From Dactylis glomerata (lineage: Eukaryota; Streptophyta; Magnoliopsida; Poales; Poaceae), in contig QXEO01002114.1 in NCBI GenBank assembly GCA_007115705.1, positions 2,542,001 through 2,606,000 of the forward strand: a stretch of 64,000 bases of DNA. Reading direction: 5' to 3'. This document shows positions 36,043 to 47,900 of the stretch, one piece after another (position 1 is the stretch's first letter; every line of letters begins with the position of its first letter). The translations under genes and the position numbers were made by a program. The notes beneath the pieces are model-generated. The model saw only the letters and a list, made by a program, of their open reading frames with translations, had not been told where the DNA came from and did not search any database.

Positions 36043-36052
36043 TCTTTATAGG
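36043..36052 (-). promoter_or_regulatory. TATA box of the Y LTR
   Basis: Minus strand CCTATAAAGA, about 25 bases after the end of the GC-rich hairpin and followed by CCACCGACGGAAAAAACC. The same site is at 54314-54323 in the other LTR. Confidence 0.65.
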
Positions 36053-36075
36053 TGAAGGGGCGATGTCAGAGGAGG

Positions 36076-36152
36076 GGCCAGGCCCCCTCACACCGTGGCG
36101 ACGCGGCCAGGCCCCCGGTCACGCTAGCCTGGTGTGTGGGGCCCTGGTGGCC
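36076..36152 (-). repeat. GC-rich promoter hairpin of the Y LTR
   Basis: GGCCAGGCCCCCTCACACC (36076-36094) pairs imperfectly with GGTGTGTGGGGCCC and following bases (36131-36152). The corresponding region of the other LTR is 54347-54421. Confidence 0.7.
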
Positions 36153-36420
36153 CCCTCCTACTGTCCTTCGGATCTCTGGAAGCTTCTGGGTAAAATAAGA
36201 CTTCAGGAACTTGTTTCGTCCAATTCCGAGAATATTTCCTGTGTATCACTTCTGAAACACAAAAACAGCAGAAAACAGGGAACCGGCACTGTGGCAACTC
36301 GTTAATAGGTTAGTTCCGGAAAATGCATAAAAGTGCCACGAAGTGTAACGAAACAATAGGCAAATGGTGTAAAAACAAGCATGGAGCATCAAAATTTATA
36401 GATACGTTGGAGACGTATCA

Positions 36421-36435
36421 AGCATCCCCAAGCTT
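36421..36435 (-). other. Polypurine tract of Y
   Basis: Minus strand AAGCTTGGGGATGCT directly before the 3' LTR. Near-identical copies lie inside the element at about 38627-38641 and 38685-38699. Confidence 0.8.
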
Positions 36436-39356
36436 AACTCCTGCTCGTCCTCGAGTAGGTAAGTGATAACAAAAGAATAATATTTGAGGTGACATGCACC
36501 TACACAATCTTGATCATGTATGTAAGCATTTGTGCACTGGGATCATAAGAACTTAAAACATGGGCATGAAGATATAATCTTGACAATAAGAACTTAGCAA
36601 CCATGTTGTAAACATGCAAATGAACACAAACAAAAGATCATGAAAATGAAACAATGAAAGTCAAACGTGTATTCAAATCATAAGGAAAAACATACAAATG
36701 GTTTTCAGCTTGTCCTTCAAAGAGAGCAAAACATAAATGCATAGGACACCTTCAAGTTTAAGAGGGTGACTAGATACAAATAATTTAAGAACAAGTGAAA
36801 CCAACAATATGAATCAATCAATGAACTTTGGGACAATGCATATTACACTAAGAATGACAACTATGCTCTCTTAATGGTGCATAAAGAAAGAAGGTGGTGA
36901 CTCAACATAAAAGTAAAAGAAAGGCCCTTCGCAGAGGGAAGCAGTGATTGCAAGTTTTATAACCTTCAAAAATTATGGTACTTACCGGCTGTGAGCTCTC
37001 ATTGCCCCCATCATAAGCATCTTGAATGGTTAAAGTTAATGCGAGAACAATTATGAAGCATATGCTTGACAAATCATAAGTTGAAAACCTCGTGTCCCAT
37101 GAATACGAGTACCCAAACCTCATGCTACTTTACTTAGAGTCCCAAGCAAGGCTCTTGTCATTGTTAGTATATGCATATCATTGAGAACCGCCAATGGGGT
37201 ACCTCCATGCCCGATGACATGGAACAAGCCCACACCAAAATGACAGGACAAGCAGACAATGAACACCTCGACATCTCTTTTATTTGCCTTTTGTTTAGCT
37301 TTTTATTGTGAGATGCGTCGTCGAATGTTCACCATGGGTATGCTGCAAATTTCCACCATGAATTATGCATGGCTTAGATTAGCGGCCCGGCGTTTCCCTA
37401 ACACATATACAAGCTCCATGATCCCCACAAGATTCCCAATTCATTTCACACCGCGGGCATCCATAAACAAAAGATCACGATATCAACTCAAATAAGAAGT
37501 GCAATGTTGAAAGCTTGCCCCATGACAGCATGGCTGGGCTAGAATCCAACTTACAACTTGCAAGCATAACAACTCAACATAAGAGACCACAATGTCAATT
37601 TTTTAAGAACATGAAAAAGTAAAGTATGCCTTCCGGTTCGTGAGAGCTTTACTGACTGAATTTTGCATAACACTGGTAAGAGTTTAATTTGAAGAGAAAA
37701 TAAAAGCAAGTCAAATTTACTTGGAATAGCAAATTGCTAGTAGGTATGTATGGTGGACACTTTGGAAAACTTTGGCTTTTAGGAGTTGGATGCACGAGTA
37801 GAGCTCATACTCAGTACAAGGCGAGGGCTAGCAAAAGACTGGGAGCGACCAACTAAGAGAGCAATAATGGCCATAATCATGCAAAGCGACAAAGCGACAT
37901 TAAAAGAAGCATAAGATGGCATCAAAAGTCAAAAACTAAATGATCATGAAGGCTATTGGCGACTTTGTAAGAGTCTAACATGTGTGAGCATGCGCCAAGT
38001 CAACCCAAATAAAGCATCAAGGAGAAAACCAAAATAATGCTTCCATACAATAAAAACAACGCATGATTTTTTCAAAGGCTCATTAAGCAATCTTAGTTAT
38101 TTGAGACAAGTCATGCTACAGCAAAACCACTAAGCATACTATCAAAAAGACATCAAGCATGACATGAAAAAGCCTAAGCCGCAGTCTACACAAGCTCCTT
38201 CTTGTACCACTATTTTGCACAAAGCTTTTTCTCTTTTCCAACACCATTTGAAATTTTTAAAGACACCTCTTTTGATGAAAACCAATAAAGATCAGAGGCA
38301 AAAATACACCTTGATGAAAAGATATGGCAAGGTCTGAACGCAAATCAAGGCGAAAACGAAAACCAAAAGCAGTAGCAGAAAAAGAAGAACACTCGGTGAA
38401 ATTGTAAGAATGAAAATGGAGTGTTCTTGGCAAATGAAAACAAGGCAACTTCTCCAAAGGAAATTTGTTGGGGTCCAACCATTTATTGCAACAAACAAAC
38501 AAACTAAACTAACTAAGAAAACTAAAACAACTGACGCTCCAAGAAAAACACATAGTGCATGAAGCAATAAAAATATAGCGTCTTGAAAGGTGACCTGATT
38601 TTTGCCGATGAAGAAGGGGTGCCTCGGGGGCATCCCCAAGCTTTGACGCTTGTACTTCTTGGATATTTCTTGGGGTGATGCATGGGCATCCCCAAGCTTG
38701 AGCTTTTGTCCATTCTTCAACTCATCTCATCATTCTCCAATCCCTACACTTGAAAATTTCCTTCATACAAAACTAAACACAAATCTATTAGCAACATTAG
38801 TGCAAGCATAACATATAATCAATCCCTTTTTTGCTTCAGGTTTCAACTCAAAACCACCACATATATAGGAAATACTACTGTAGCAACTTCTCCAAAAGTT
38901 CCATGATCAAAAGAACTCAAAAGGAAGTGATAAAGTGGCAAACACAAATATTGGCAGAAATCTGTCAAAACAGAACAGCTGACAAAGGACGAATTTTTGA
39001 GGGGTTTTATGTTGCTCAAATCAAAAAGTGTTCAACTAACAAAAGTTTGGATATAACCTGGGGCATATGCACAAGAAATCGCAGGTCCAAAAGATAAACA
39101 GAGAATTTATACGAATTTTTACGATGGATCACCGAAAACAGTTTCAGGACAGCAACATCCCCAAATCTTTACCTCACTCGAATTAGAGGCTTCTCTTGGC
39201 ACAAAAACAAAATAAACAAGATAAGGAGTGGTCATTACAGTAGTAATGACTTCCAAGACTCAAATAAAAGAAAAAGTACTGAAAGTAAAAACATTGGGTT
39301 ATCTCCCAAGAGTGCTTTTCTTTAACGCCTTTGAGCTAGGCGCAGAAAATTGCGAA
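36436..39356 (-). other. Y downstream non-coding region
   Basis: 2.9 kb between gag-protease and the polypurine tract. It holds two extra polypurine-tract copies (38627-38641, 38685-38699) and two blocks shared with Z (36899-36948, 37715-37830). The ORF at 38292-38720 is hydrophobic in its second half but overlaps the tract copies and has no recognisable domain; I do not call it. Confidence 0.65.
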
Positions 39357-41414
39357 TCAAGTAATATCAAGTGATGAAGCATCAAGCTCATAATTTGCTC
39401 TAAGAATAGAGTCAAAAAGTAATTTCTTTCTTTTCCTAGGGAAGTGTTCCATACCTTTCTTGAGTGGGAATTGATATTTGATAGTGCCTTCTCTCATATG
39501 AATGATGGCACCTACAGTTCGAAGAAAGGGTCTTCCCAAAATAATAGGACATGAAGCATGGCATTCAACATCCATAACAAGAAAATCAACGGGAACAAAG
39601 TTATTGTTAACCACAATAAGAACATCATTAATCCTTCCCAAAGGTTTCTTCTTAGCAACATCAGCAATAGGAACATCAAAATAACATTTTTCAAGCGGTG
39701 GTAAATCAAGCATGTCATAAATCTTTCTAGGCTTGATAGAAATACTAGCACCTAGATCACATAAAGCATGGCAATCAAAACCATTAACATGCATATCAAT
39801 GATGGGTTCCCAACCATCTTCTAACTTCTTGGGAACAGAGGCTTTTTGCTTCAACTTTTCGTCCCTAATTTTCATGAGAGCATTGGTAATATGCTTAGTA
39901 AAAGCAATATTTAAAGAACTAGCATTGGGAGTCAAAGCAAGCTTTTGCAAGAACAAAATTACTTCAGATATATTGCAGCCATCAACATCAAAATCATTAA
40001 AAGAAATAGAGCTATCAACTCCCACACTCCGAAAAATTTCAGCACTCTTTTGAGAAAAAGTTTTGGCAGTTTTAGGCTTTTTAACACAAGGAGTGGGAGT
40101 TTTCTCTACACCGATCAAAGTAAGAGGATTGCTAGCATTAGGAGCAACATCATTAGAGGTAGTAATGGTACATACCTTCATCTCTCTAGCCATCTCATCT
40201 TCTCTTTCCCACCTGGCATGCAATTCCGCTAACAATCTAATATTTTCATCAATTCCAACTTGAATAGCATTAGCGGTAGCAAAAACATTGCTCTCTTTCA
40301 CATCATTAGGCAACACTTTTAATTTCAGAAGTTCAACATCATGAGCAAGGCTATCAACTTTAGAAGCAAGAATATCAATTTTGCCTAACTTTTCCTCAAC
40401 AGACTTGTTAAAAGCAGTTTGCTTACCGATGAAGTCCTTGAGCATTACCTCAAGCTCGGAGGGCGCGGCCCTAGTGTTGTTGTAGGAATTACCATAAGAG
40501 TTACCATAACCATTGGTAGAAGGATACGGCCTATAATTGTTACTAGCAAAATTGTTCCTATAAGCATTGTTGTTAAAATTATTGTTTCTAATGAAATTCA
40601 CATCAACATGCTCTTCTTGAGCAACCAGAGAGGCCAAAGGAACATTATTAGGATCAACATGAGTCCTATCATTAGCAAGCATAGCCATAATGGTATCAAT
40701 CTTATCATTCAAGGAAGAGGTTTCCTCAACAGAATTTACCTTCTTACCTTGTGGAGCTCTCTCGGTGTGCCATTCAGAATAATTTACCATCATGTTGTCG
40801 AGTAGCTTTGATGTGGCGCCCAAGGTAAGGGACATAAAAGTGCCTCCAGCAGCTGAATCAAGTAGGTTCCTTGAAGAAAAATTCAGTCCTGCATAAAAAG
40901 TTTGGACAATCATCCAAGTAGTCAGTCCATGAGTGGGGCAATTCTTTATCATAGATTTCATTCTTTCCCAAGCTTGAGCAACATGTTCATTATCAAACTG
41001 AGTAAACTTCATAATATTGCTACGCAGAGATATAATCTTGGCGGGAGGATAGTATCTACTAATAAAAGCATCCTTACACTTAGCCCATGAATCAATACTA
41101 TTCTTAGTCAAATACAGCAACCAATCTTTAGCTTTTCCTCTCAAAGAAAAAGGAAACAACTTGAGCTTAATAATATCACTATCAACATCCTTATATTTCT
41201 GCATCTCACATAGCTCAACAAAATTGTTGAGATGAGCTGCAGCATCTTCAGTACTAGCACCAGAAAATTGCTCTTTCATAACAAGGTTCAACAAAGCAGG
41301 CTTAATCTCATAAAAGTTTGCAGCAGTAGCAGGTGGTGCAATAGGAGTGCAGATAAAATCACTATTGTTTGTGCTAGTAAAGTCACACAACTTGGTGTTT
41401 TCAGGATTGGCCAT
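39357..41414 (-). CDS. Y gag-protease polyprotein, intact
   Basis: 685 codons with no stop; start chosen at ATG 41414 (MANPENTKLCDF). The capsid-type gag domain lies at about residues 40-200 (LKLFPFSLRGKAKDWL, ISRYYPPAKI). There is no zinc knuckle; an Asn/Tyr-rich stretch of about 50 residues (near 270-320) lies where a knuckle often is. A coiled-coil-like segment follows (EEKLGKIDILASKVDSL). The aspartic protease has CDLGASIS (Asp about residue 553). The frame ends after protease with no RT. Known roles: particle assembly and polyprotein cleavage. An intact frame in an element without pol suggests the gag product is useful to the element. Confidence 0.85.
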   Translation of the reverse strand: MANPENTKLCDFTSTNNSDFICTPIAPPATAANFYEIKPALLNLVMKEQFSGASTEDAAAHLNNFVELCEMQKYKDVDSDIIKLKLFPFSLRGKAKDWLLYLTKNSIDSWAKCKDAFISRYYPPAKIISLRSNIMKFTQFDNEHVAQAWERMKSMIKNCPTHGLTTWMIVQTFYAGLNFSSRNLLDSAAGGTFMSLTLGATSKLLDNMMVNYSEWHTERAPQGKKVNSVEETSSLNDKIDTIMAMLANDRTHVDPNNVPLASLVAQEEHVDVNFIRNNNFNNNAYRNNFASNNYRPYPSTNGYGNSYGNSYNNTRAAPSELEVMLKDFIGKQTAFNKSVEEKLGKIDILASKVDSLAHDVELLKLKVLPNDVKESNVFATANAIQVGIDENIRLLAELHARWEREDEMAREMKVCTITTSNDVAPNASNPLTLIGVEKTPTPCVKKPKTAKTFSQKSAEIFRSVGVDSSISFNDFDVDGCNISEVILFLQKLALTPNASSLNIAFTKHITNALMKIRDEKLKQKASVPKKLEDGWEPIIDMHVNGFDCHALCDLGASISIKPRKIYDMLDLPPLEKCYFDVPIADVAKKKPLGRINDVLIVVNNNFVPVDFLVMDVECHASCPIILGRPFLRTVGAIIHMREGTIKYQFPLKKGMEHFPRKRKKLLFDSILRANYELDASSLDIT

Positions 41415-41584
41415 TTCAGCAGAACGAAAGTAAACAATTAAAAACAACTACCAAGGATTCTAATTTTTTTTTGGGGTTTTGATATAAAACGATGCAGGTA
41501 AAATAAATATAGTAAAGCAAAACAATAAAACAAAGTAAAGGATGTGCGTGCAAAAACTCCCCTCGCAGAAGTCTTCTACTTCCT

Positions 41585-41601
41585 CCCCGGCAATGGCGCC
41601 A
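41585..41601 (-). other. Primer binding site of Y, tRNA-Asp type
   Basis: Minus strand TGGCGCCATTGCCGGGG, complementary to the 3' end of plant tRNA-Asp with one mismatch, ten bases inside the 5' LTR. Confidence 0.85.
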
Positions 41602-42123
41602 GAAAATTAGCTGCTGGCGCGTGGGTGACGGCACCAGAAGATTCCTTGTGCGTGGTGAATGACCAGCCAGTTGGGAACCCCAAGAGGAAGGTATGATGAG
41701 TATAGCAGCTAGTTTTCCCTTAGTTAAGAAACCAAGGTTTATCGTTCTTGGAGTGGAGAGACAAACGACTGAAGGTGATGCTTGCTAGCTTTAGACCGCT
41801 TCGGACAATTTATATATGGCGCCTCGTCCAAGCTTTGCTTGCTAACTGCAACGCGGAACCTGCACACAACACAACCAAGTACTTCGTTCCCAACTTGCGA
41901 TGAGGTTGTCAATCTCACCGGTTTGCTTGAAACAAAGGTTATGAGCGTATCGAGTGGAAAACAATAGAGTATTCGAGTAAAGTAAACAGTGCGAGTAAAA
42001 TAAACAGGTGATAGCAATATGATGGAAATAGGACCGGGATCCACAGTTCACTAGTGGTGTCTCTCCATAAGATAAATAACACATGCTGGGTAAACAAATT
42101 ATAGTTGGGCAATTGATAGAATA

Positions 42124-43049
42124 TGATGAGGACATCCCATCTATTGATACACCCGCTGCACCTACAGCGGAACACATACAAGGACCCATCACTCGAGCTC
42201 GTGCCAAGCAACTTAACTATCAGGTACTTTCGTTTCTTGGAACTCTTTCTCACATACATGAGAATATGATGCTGCCTAAATCAGATATGTTTGTTACTCT
42301 TAGGAATGATGGACCTAGCATGGATGAGAGGGACAAGCATTGGAGCATGATCGTGCATGGAGATGGCAGCAAGCGTTTGAGGATTGAAGAAGATGCCACG
42401 AGTGGAGATTTCAGAACTTTGAAGCCACCATAATGAGGGATGAAGACTTGGACGAAATATACAAAGAGCTACTTCATAATTTCGTCCATAGATACATATG
42501 GTGCTGCGTCACTTCTATTTTTGGGCCAGGCCCATGTAATTTTCGCAGCAAATAAGACAGCCACTTTTAGGAGTCCGAATTTGAGGAGAAAAGGCCTGTT
42601 AGGGCTCCGTTCGACCACCCTATCCAAGGCTGGTCGCACCCCTACCTTTTCCTCCTCAAATACCCCCCGTAGCCGTCATTAGAACTTGGATTTTGTTTAG
42701 ACTAAAAGTTAGCCATTGCTGCAACTACGAGCTCGACTTTTGAGGCCAATCGCCCAGAAGAAGGCCGCCTATTCGGAATCCCACCTTTTGAATAAAGCAT
42801 ACATCTTTCATCCGCAATATCTTGATTGCAGTATTAGTTCTTACTTGTTCTCGATTTCAGGTAGGAATTAAGACCCTCGCTGGTCAGGCTGATCGTGCAT
42901 CCGCAAGATCAGTAACTCTCGGAGATTGTCCTAGCGATTGCATTGGCGCACGAGCTTCGCACGTATAGTCGGATCGTCAAGCACGAACTCCACCCACCAA
43001 ATCGACATATCAAGATCTCATCGAAAGATCGGACACCTTTGCCCTATCA
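42124..43049 (+). repeat. 5' LTR of E1
   Basis: 926 bp, TGATGAGGACATCCC to TTTGCCCTATCA. It carries a copy of the polyprotein tail (open to 42433), which here has no coding role. AATAAAG at about 42791 may be a polyadenylation signal. Confidence 0.95.
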
Positions 43050-43051
43050 AG

Positions 43052-43063
43052 TGGTATCAGATT
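43052..43063 (+). other. Primer binding site of E1
   Basis: TGGTATCAGATT two bases after the 5' LTR; its first ten bases match the initiator tRNA-Met primer site. Confidence 0.8.
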
Positions 43064-44190
43064 TCAGGTTGCTCGGTGAGATTTACTGTTTTCGTAGTTT
43101 AGATTGCATCTGTGTTCATACCTATAAACCACGAAAAAGCCAAAAATACAGTTAGGGTTTAGATCATCTCGTCCCATAAACCATCCGAGCCTTTGCATTG
43201 TCTTTTCAGTTTGCATCGTTGAATTTGTGTCTGCATCCGCGTGTCGAGTTGCTGGTCTTAGTGTCTGTTCCTTTAGAGTTTCGAGTTCGATTCACCTTAG
43301 TCCCGCTGCCGCCGCACGCTTGCACCACTGCTCCGCCATATCCTTCCACCACCACGCCATATACTTCCGCCACCGCCTTCACATAAGTTCTTGTTCGTTC
43401 TTCCCAATTTCATCCGTACCTTTTTCAGAGTCCGTGAGTTAGGTTTCGGTCGCCAGTCAAGAGGAGGAAGAAGAGCAAAAAAAAAAAAAAAAAAAGAAGT
43501 CAACTCCGCATCCAAGTCGGGTTGACCCGTTCCTACTAGTGCAGTCCGATTTCAGTCCGAATTGGACAGTTTCGTCAGTTTTTGACGGTTTTCGACAGCA
43601 AATTTCAACTGGCCATAACTTTTGCATACGAACTCCGTTTTCGACGTGCGAGTACTCAAAATGTTCGTAGCGAAAAGATCTACGTGACCTCGTCGTTGTG
43701 CGACACTCAGAACTCCCCAAAAAGGCCGGGAAGGCCAAGTTTTTGCCCTCCGAAGTTTCAGACCTGCCAATTCCTGCAGATCTTCACTTATTTTTTGCTT
43801 GGGAGCTGTTCCTTTCTGCTTGTTGGGCCACGCCGTGACTTTCTTAGTGTTCTCGGCTCGCGTCTCTAGCTCGGTATAGCCTAGGACCAGCACAGTACTG
43901 CAGTTGAGCATTCTTTCAGCTTTGCATTGCTGTTTTGATACTTGCTGTTGTTTTTGCTACCATATAAGCCATCCTACAACTCCACATATTTCTGCACGTG
44001 CTTTGTATCGACACCTGGTAATCGCTTGTGCAATTTTGGGAGTCGCTGTTCTTTGCTGGTTGCATATCACCTTCCTCCTGTTGGGTAAGACCTTGTAAGA
44101 GCTTTGTATACCGCTTGACGGATTACGCGTGATCCCACCATATTCCGTAGTGCATAGGTATATATATTTGTGCTTGCTTCCACGCTAACC
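43064..44190 (+). other. E1 leader
   Basis: 1.1 kb untranslated leader. It contains a purine-rich stretch with an A-run of about 19 at 43477-43495. ORFs on either strand here show no domain. Confidence 0.65.
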
Positions 44191-44949
44191 ATGACAGGAA
44201 CCCCGAAGGATGATGTTGATCCAGAGAAGATGACTAGTGCAGAGTTACATGCCCACTTCACACGGCTGTTGGTGGGGCGTGCACAAGATGTGGACACACG
44301 CTTGGGTGATGTTGATTCCAAGCTTTCTGATGCGATGGACAAGATGGCTGGTCTTGAGGCATCCTTCAACACCAAGCTCGACGCCCGGTTCCAGGAAGTC
44401 CTGGCCCGTTTACCACCACTGCCACGGCCGGCCGTCCCTGTACCACGTGCTCGCCGCGTTCCTCTTACAGCTGCGGCAGCTGCTGCGGCCGCTACGGAGG
44501 CGGCCACCCAGGACGGATATGCTGCTGACGAGGGGGAAAACGAGTTCGAAGATGAAAACGAGCTCGACGAGGACGAGGTCCAACAACCTGCACCTGGCCG
44601 TCCGCGGCAATACAACCGCAACGCTCGTCCACCTCCGCGTCCGGTACGTGATGATGACCATGTGGCTAAGCTAAAATTAAATATTCCGCCATTTGAGGGT
44701 AGATATAATCCTGATGCATATCTCACTTGGGAATTAGAAGTAGAGCAACGTTTTGCATGTTTACGCTACCCTGAGCATTTGCGTGTTAGTGCTGCTACAT
44801 GTGAATTTACAGATTTTGCTTCTATCTGGTGGTCTGAATATTGTCGAGTCAATCATGCTAATATTCCTGCTACTTGGCTTGGTCTAAAACATGCCATGCG
44901 TACTCGTTTTGTACCTCCACATTATCAACGGGACTTGCTTAAGAAATAA
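44191..44949 (+). pseudogene. E1 gag N-terminal part, ended by TAA
   Basis: ATG at 44191 in context ACCATGACA; a possible ATG at 44170 is in the leader. 252 codons: an N-terminal segment with heptad-like pattern, an Ala run, an acidic stretch, then the gag capsid core (LKLNIPPFEGRYNPDAYLTW, IWWSEYCRV, TRFVPPHYQRDL). A TAA at 44947-44949 stops it within the capsid domain. The next 1443 codons continue in the same frame. The aligned position in the 10911 element and E2 is Leu. Confidence 0.88.
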
Positions 44950-47900
44950 ACTCATTTAGAACAAGGCAAAAATTCTGTACAAGAGTATTATCAAGAGTTA
45001 CAAACAGGCATGATTCGTTGTGGTATTGTAGAGGATAATGAAGCTATGCTTGCACGTTTCTTTGGTGGTTTAAATAAGGAGATTCAGCATATTTTAGACT
45101 ATAAGGAGTACAACACTATTACTCGTTTATTTCACCTTGCTTGCAAAGCTGAACTTGAAGTGCAGGATCGTCAACCATCGTGGAGAAGAGCTAATAATTC
45201 TGCAGGTCGTACTTCTTCATGGTCTGCGCGCCAATCAGCTCCACCTTCTCGTGGGGATGCACCAGGTCCTTCCACCTCCAGGTATACCACGCCGACGTCA
45301 AGAACGCCACCTGCTCCTGCTCCTGCTCCTGCTCCATCACCATCTGCTGGTCCGACACGGAGTTCTTCTTCCATGGCCTCCACGGGGAAGACTCGCGATA
45401 TTCAATGTCGCAAGTGTTTTGGGTTTGGTCACATTGAAAAAGAATGCAGAACCAAACGTGTGATGGTGGTACTTGAAGATGGCGAATATGACTCTGCAAG
45501 TGATTTTGATGATGATACATTGGCACTTATTGCTGCACGTGATGGTGCCAATTCTGATTCTGACAAGGAGATGGAGGTAATGGGAGCTGAAACTGCTGAT
45601 CAATACAAGAGCTTAGTTGCACAACGTGTCTTGAGTGTGCAATTGAGCAAGGCTGAGCATGATCAACGCCACAACTTGTTTCAAACAAGAGGCGTTGTTA
45701 AGGAGAGAGCTATCCGGATCATCATTGATGGAGGGAGTTGTAACAATCTGGCTAGTATTGACATGGTGGAGAAGCTTGCTCTACCCACACGACAACGACC
45801 TCATCCCTATTACATTCAATGGTTTGAGAGCTCCCGTAAGCTCAAGGTAACAAGAACTGCACGCGTGCATTTTACTATTGGTACTTATTCAGATTTTGTT
45901 GATTGTGATGTTGTACCTATGCACGCTTGTTCTTTGTTACTTGGTAGACCATGGCAATTTGATAGAGAATCTGTACATAATGGTAAAACAAATCAGTATT
46001 CTCTTACACATGCTGGCAAGAAAATTGGACTTAAACCCATGACTCCGGAACAAATTTTGAAAGATGATCTTGCTAGAGCTAGTAGATTAAAAAACGAGGA
46101 CAAACATAAGAGTGAGAATCAGATTATTGCTGCAGATTTTGTACCACCTAAGCATTCTTCTAAATCTGATTCTAACCATGCTACTGAAATTCGTTTGAAG
46201 AATCCTTGTTTACTGGCTAGCAAATCTGATTTGGCTGAAATTGATGTCAATATTACTCCATGCTATGCCATTATTTGCAAAGAAGTACTGTTTTCATTTG
46301 AGGATATGCCTCCTTCTTTGCCACCTGCGGTTGCTAACCTTTTGCAGGAATACATGGATGTTTTTCCACAAGATGTTCCACCTGGACTTCCACCTATTCG
46401 TGGAATAGAACACCAAATTGATTTGATTCCAGGAGCTTCGCTGCCCAACCGTGCGCCATATCGCACCAATCCTGAAGAAACAAAAGAGATACAACGACAA
46501 ATCCAGAGTTTATTGGACAAAGGTTATATTCGTGAGTCTCTTAGTCCATGCGCTGTTCCTATTATTTTAGTGCCTAAGAAAGATGGTTCTTCGCGCATGT
46601 GTACTGATTGTCGAGCTATTAATAATATTACCATTCGATATCGTCACCCTATACCTCGTTTGGATGACATGCTAGATGAGTTGAGTGGTTCTATTATGTT
46701 CTCTAAAGTTGATTTGCGTAGTGGTTACCACCAAATTCGTATGCAATTAGGAGATGAATGGAAAACAGCTTTTAAAACTAAGTTCGGTTTATATGAGTGG
46801 TTAGTAATGCCGTTTGGTTTAACTAATGCACCTAGTACCTTTATGAGACTGATGAACGAAGTTTTACGTGCTTTTATTGGTCGTTTTGTGGTGGTATATT
46901 TTGATGACATTCTCATATATAGCAAATCTTTAGAGGACCATTTGGATCATTTACGTGCTGTTTTCAATGCTTTACGTGATGCACGTTTGTATGGTAATCT
47001 TGAGAAGTGCACCTTCTGCACAAATAGAGTTGCTTTTCTTGGTTATGTTGTTACAGAACAGGGAATTGAAGTTGATCCAGCCAAGATTGAAGCTATTGAT
47101 AATTGGCCACAGCCCAAGACGGTCACACAAGTAAGGAGTTTTCTTGGTCTTGCTGGGTTTTATAGGCGCTTTGTCAAAGATTTTGGTTCTATTTCTGCAC
47201 CATTGAATGAGCTCACAAAGAAGGATGTGCCCTTTGTTTGGGGCGATGCACAACACGAGGCCTTCATGATACTGAAAGATAAGTTAACACATGCTCCATT
47301 ACTCCAACTTCCTGATTTTAATAAGACTTTTGAACTTGAATGTGATGCTAGTGGAATTGGTTTGGGTGGTGTGTTATTACAAGAGGGCAAACCTGTAGCA
47401 TATTTTAGTGAAAAATTGAGTGGGCCTAGTCTGAACTATTCTACTTATGATAAAGAATTATATGCGCTGGTTCGGACATTAGAAACTTGGCAACATTATT
47501 TATGGCCTAAAGAATTTGTTATACATTCTGATCATGAATCTTTGAAGCATATTCGTAGTCAAGCAAAACTGAATCGTCGACATGCAAAGTGGGTTGAATT
47601 TATTGAGTCTTTTCCTTATGTTATCAAACACAAAAAGGGTAAAGATAATGTTATTGCTGATGCTTTGTCGCGCCGTTATACTATGCTATCTCAGCTTGAC
47701 TTCAAAATTTTTGGGTTGGAAACTATCAAGGCACAATACTTGCATGATGCTGAATTTAAAGATGTGTTGCAGAATTGTAAAGATGGTAGAACATGGAACA
47801 AATTCGTCCTTAATGATGGATTTGTGTTCCGTGCTAACAAACTATGCATCCCAGATGGTTCCGTTCGTCTTTTGTTGTTACAGGAGGCGCATGGAGGAGG

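Larger units (their letters stand above)
34778..36420 (-). repeat. 3' LTR of Y
   Basis: 1643 bp. Plus strand runs TGCTGGCGCGTGGG to GGAGACGTATCA. It has a TATA box (36043-36052) and a GC-rich inverted repeat (36076-36094 with 36131-36152). The internal polypurine tract at 36421-36435 marks it as the 3' LTR. Confidence 0.92.

Noticed and set aside
43477..43495. LINE or retrogene poly(A) tail
   Set aside because: It lies in the E1 leader with no foreign sequence or target duplication next to it.
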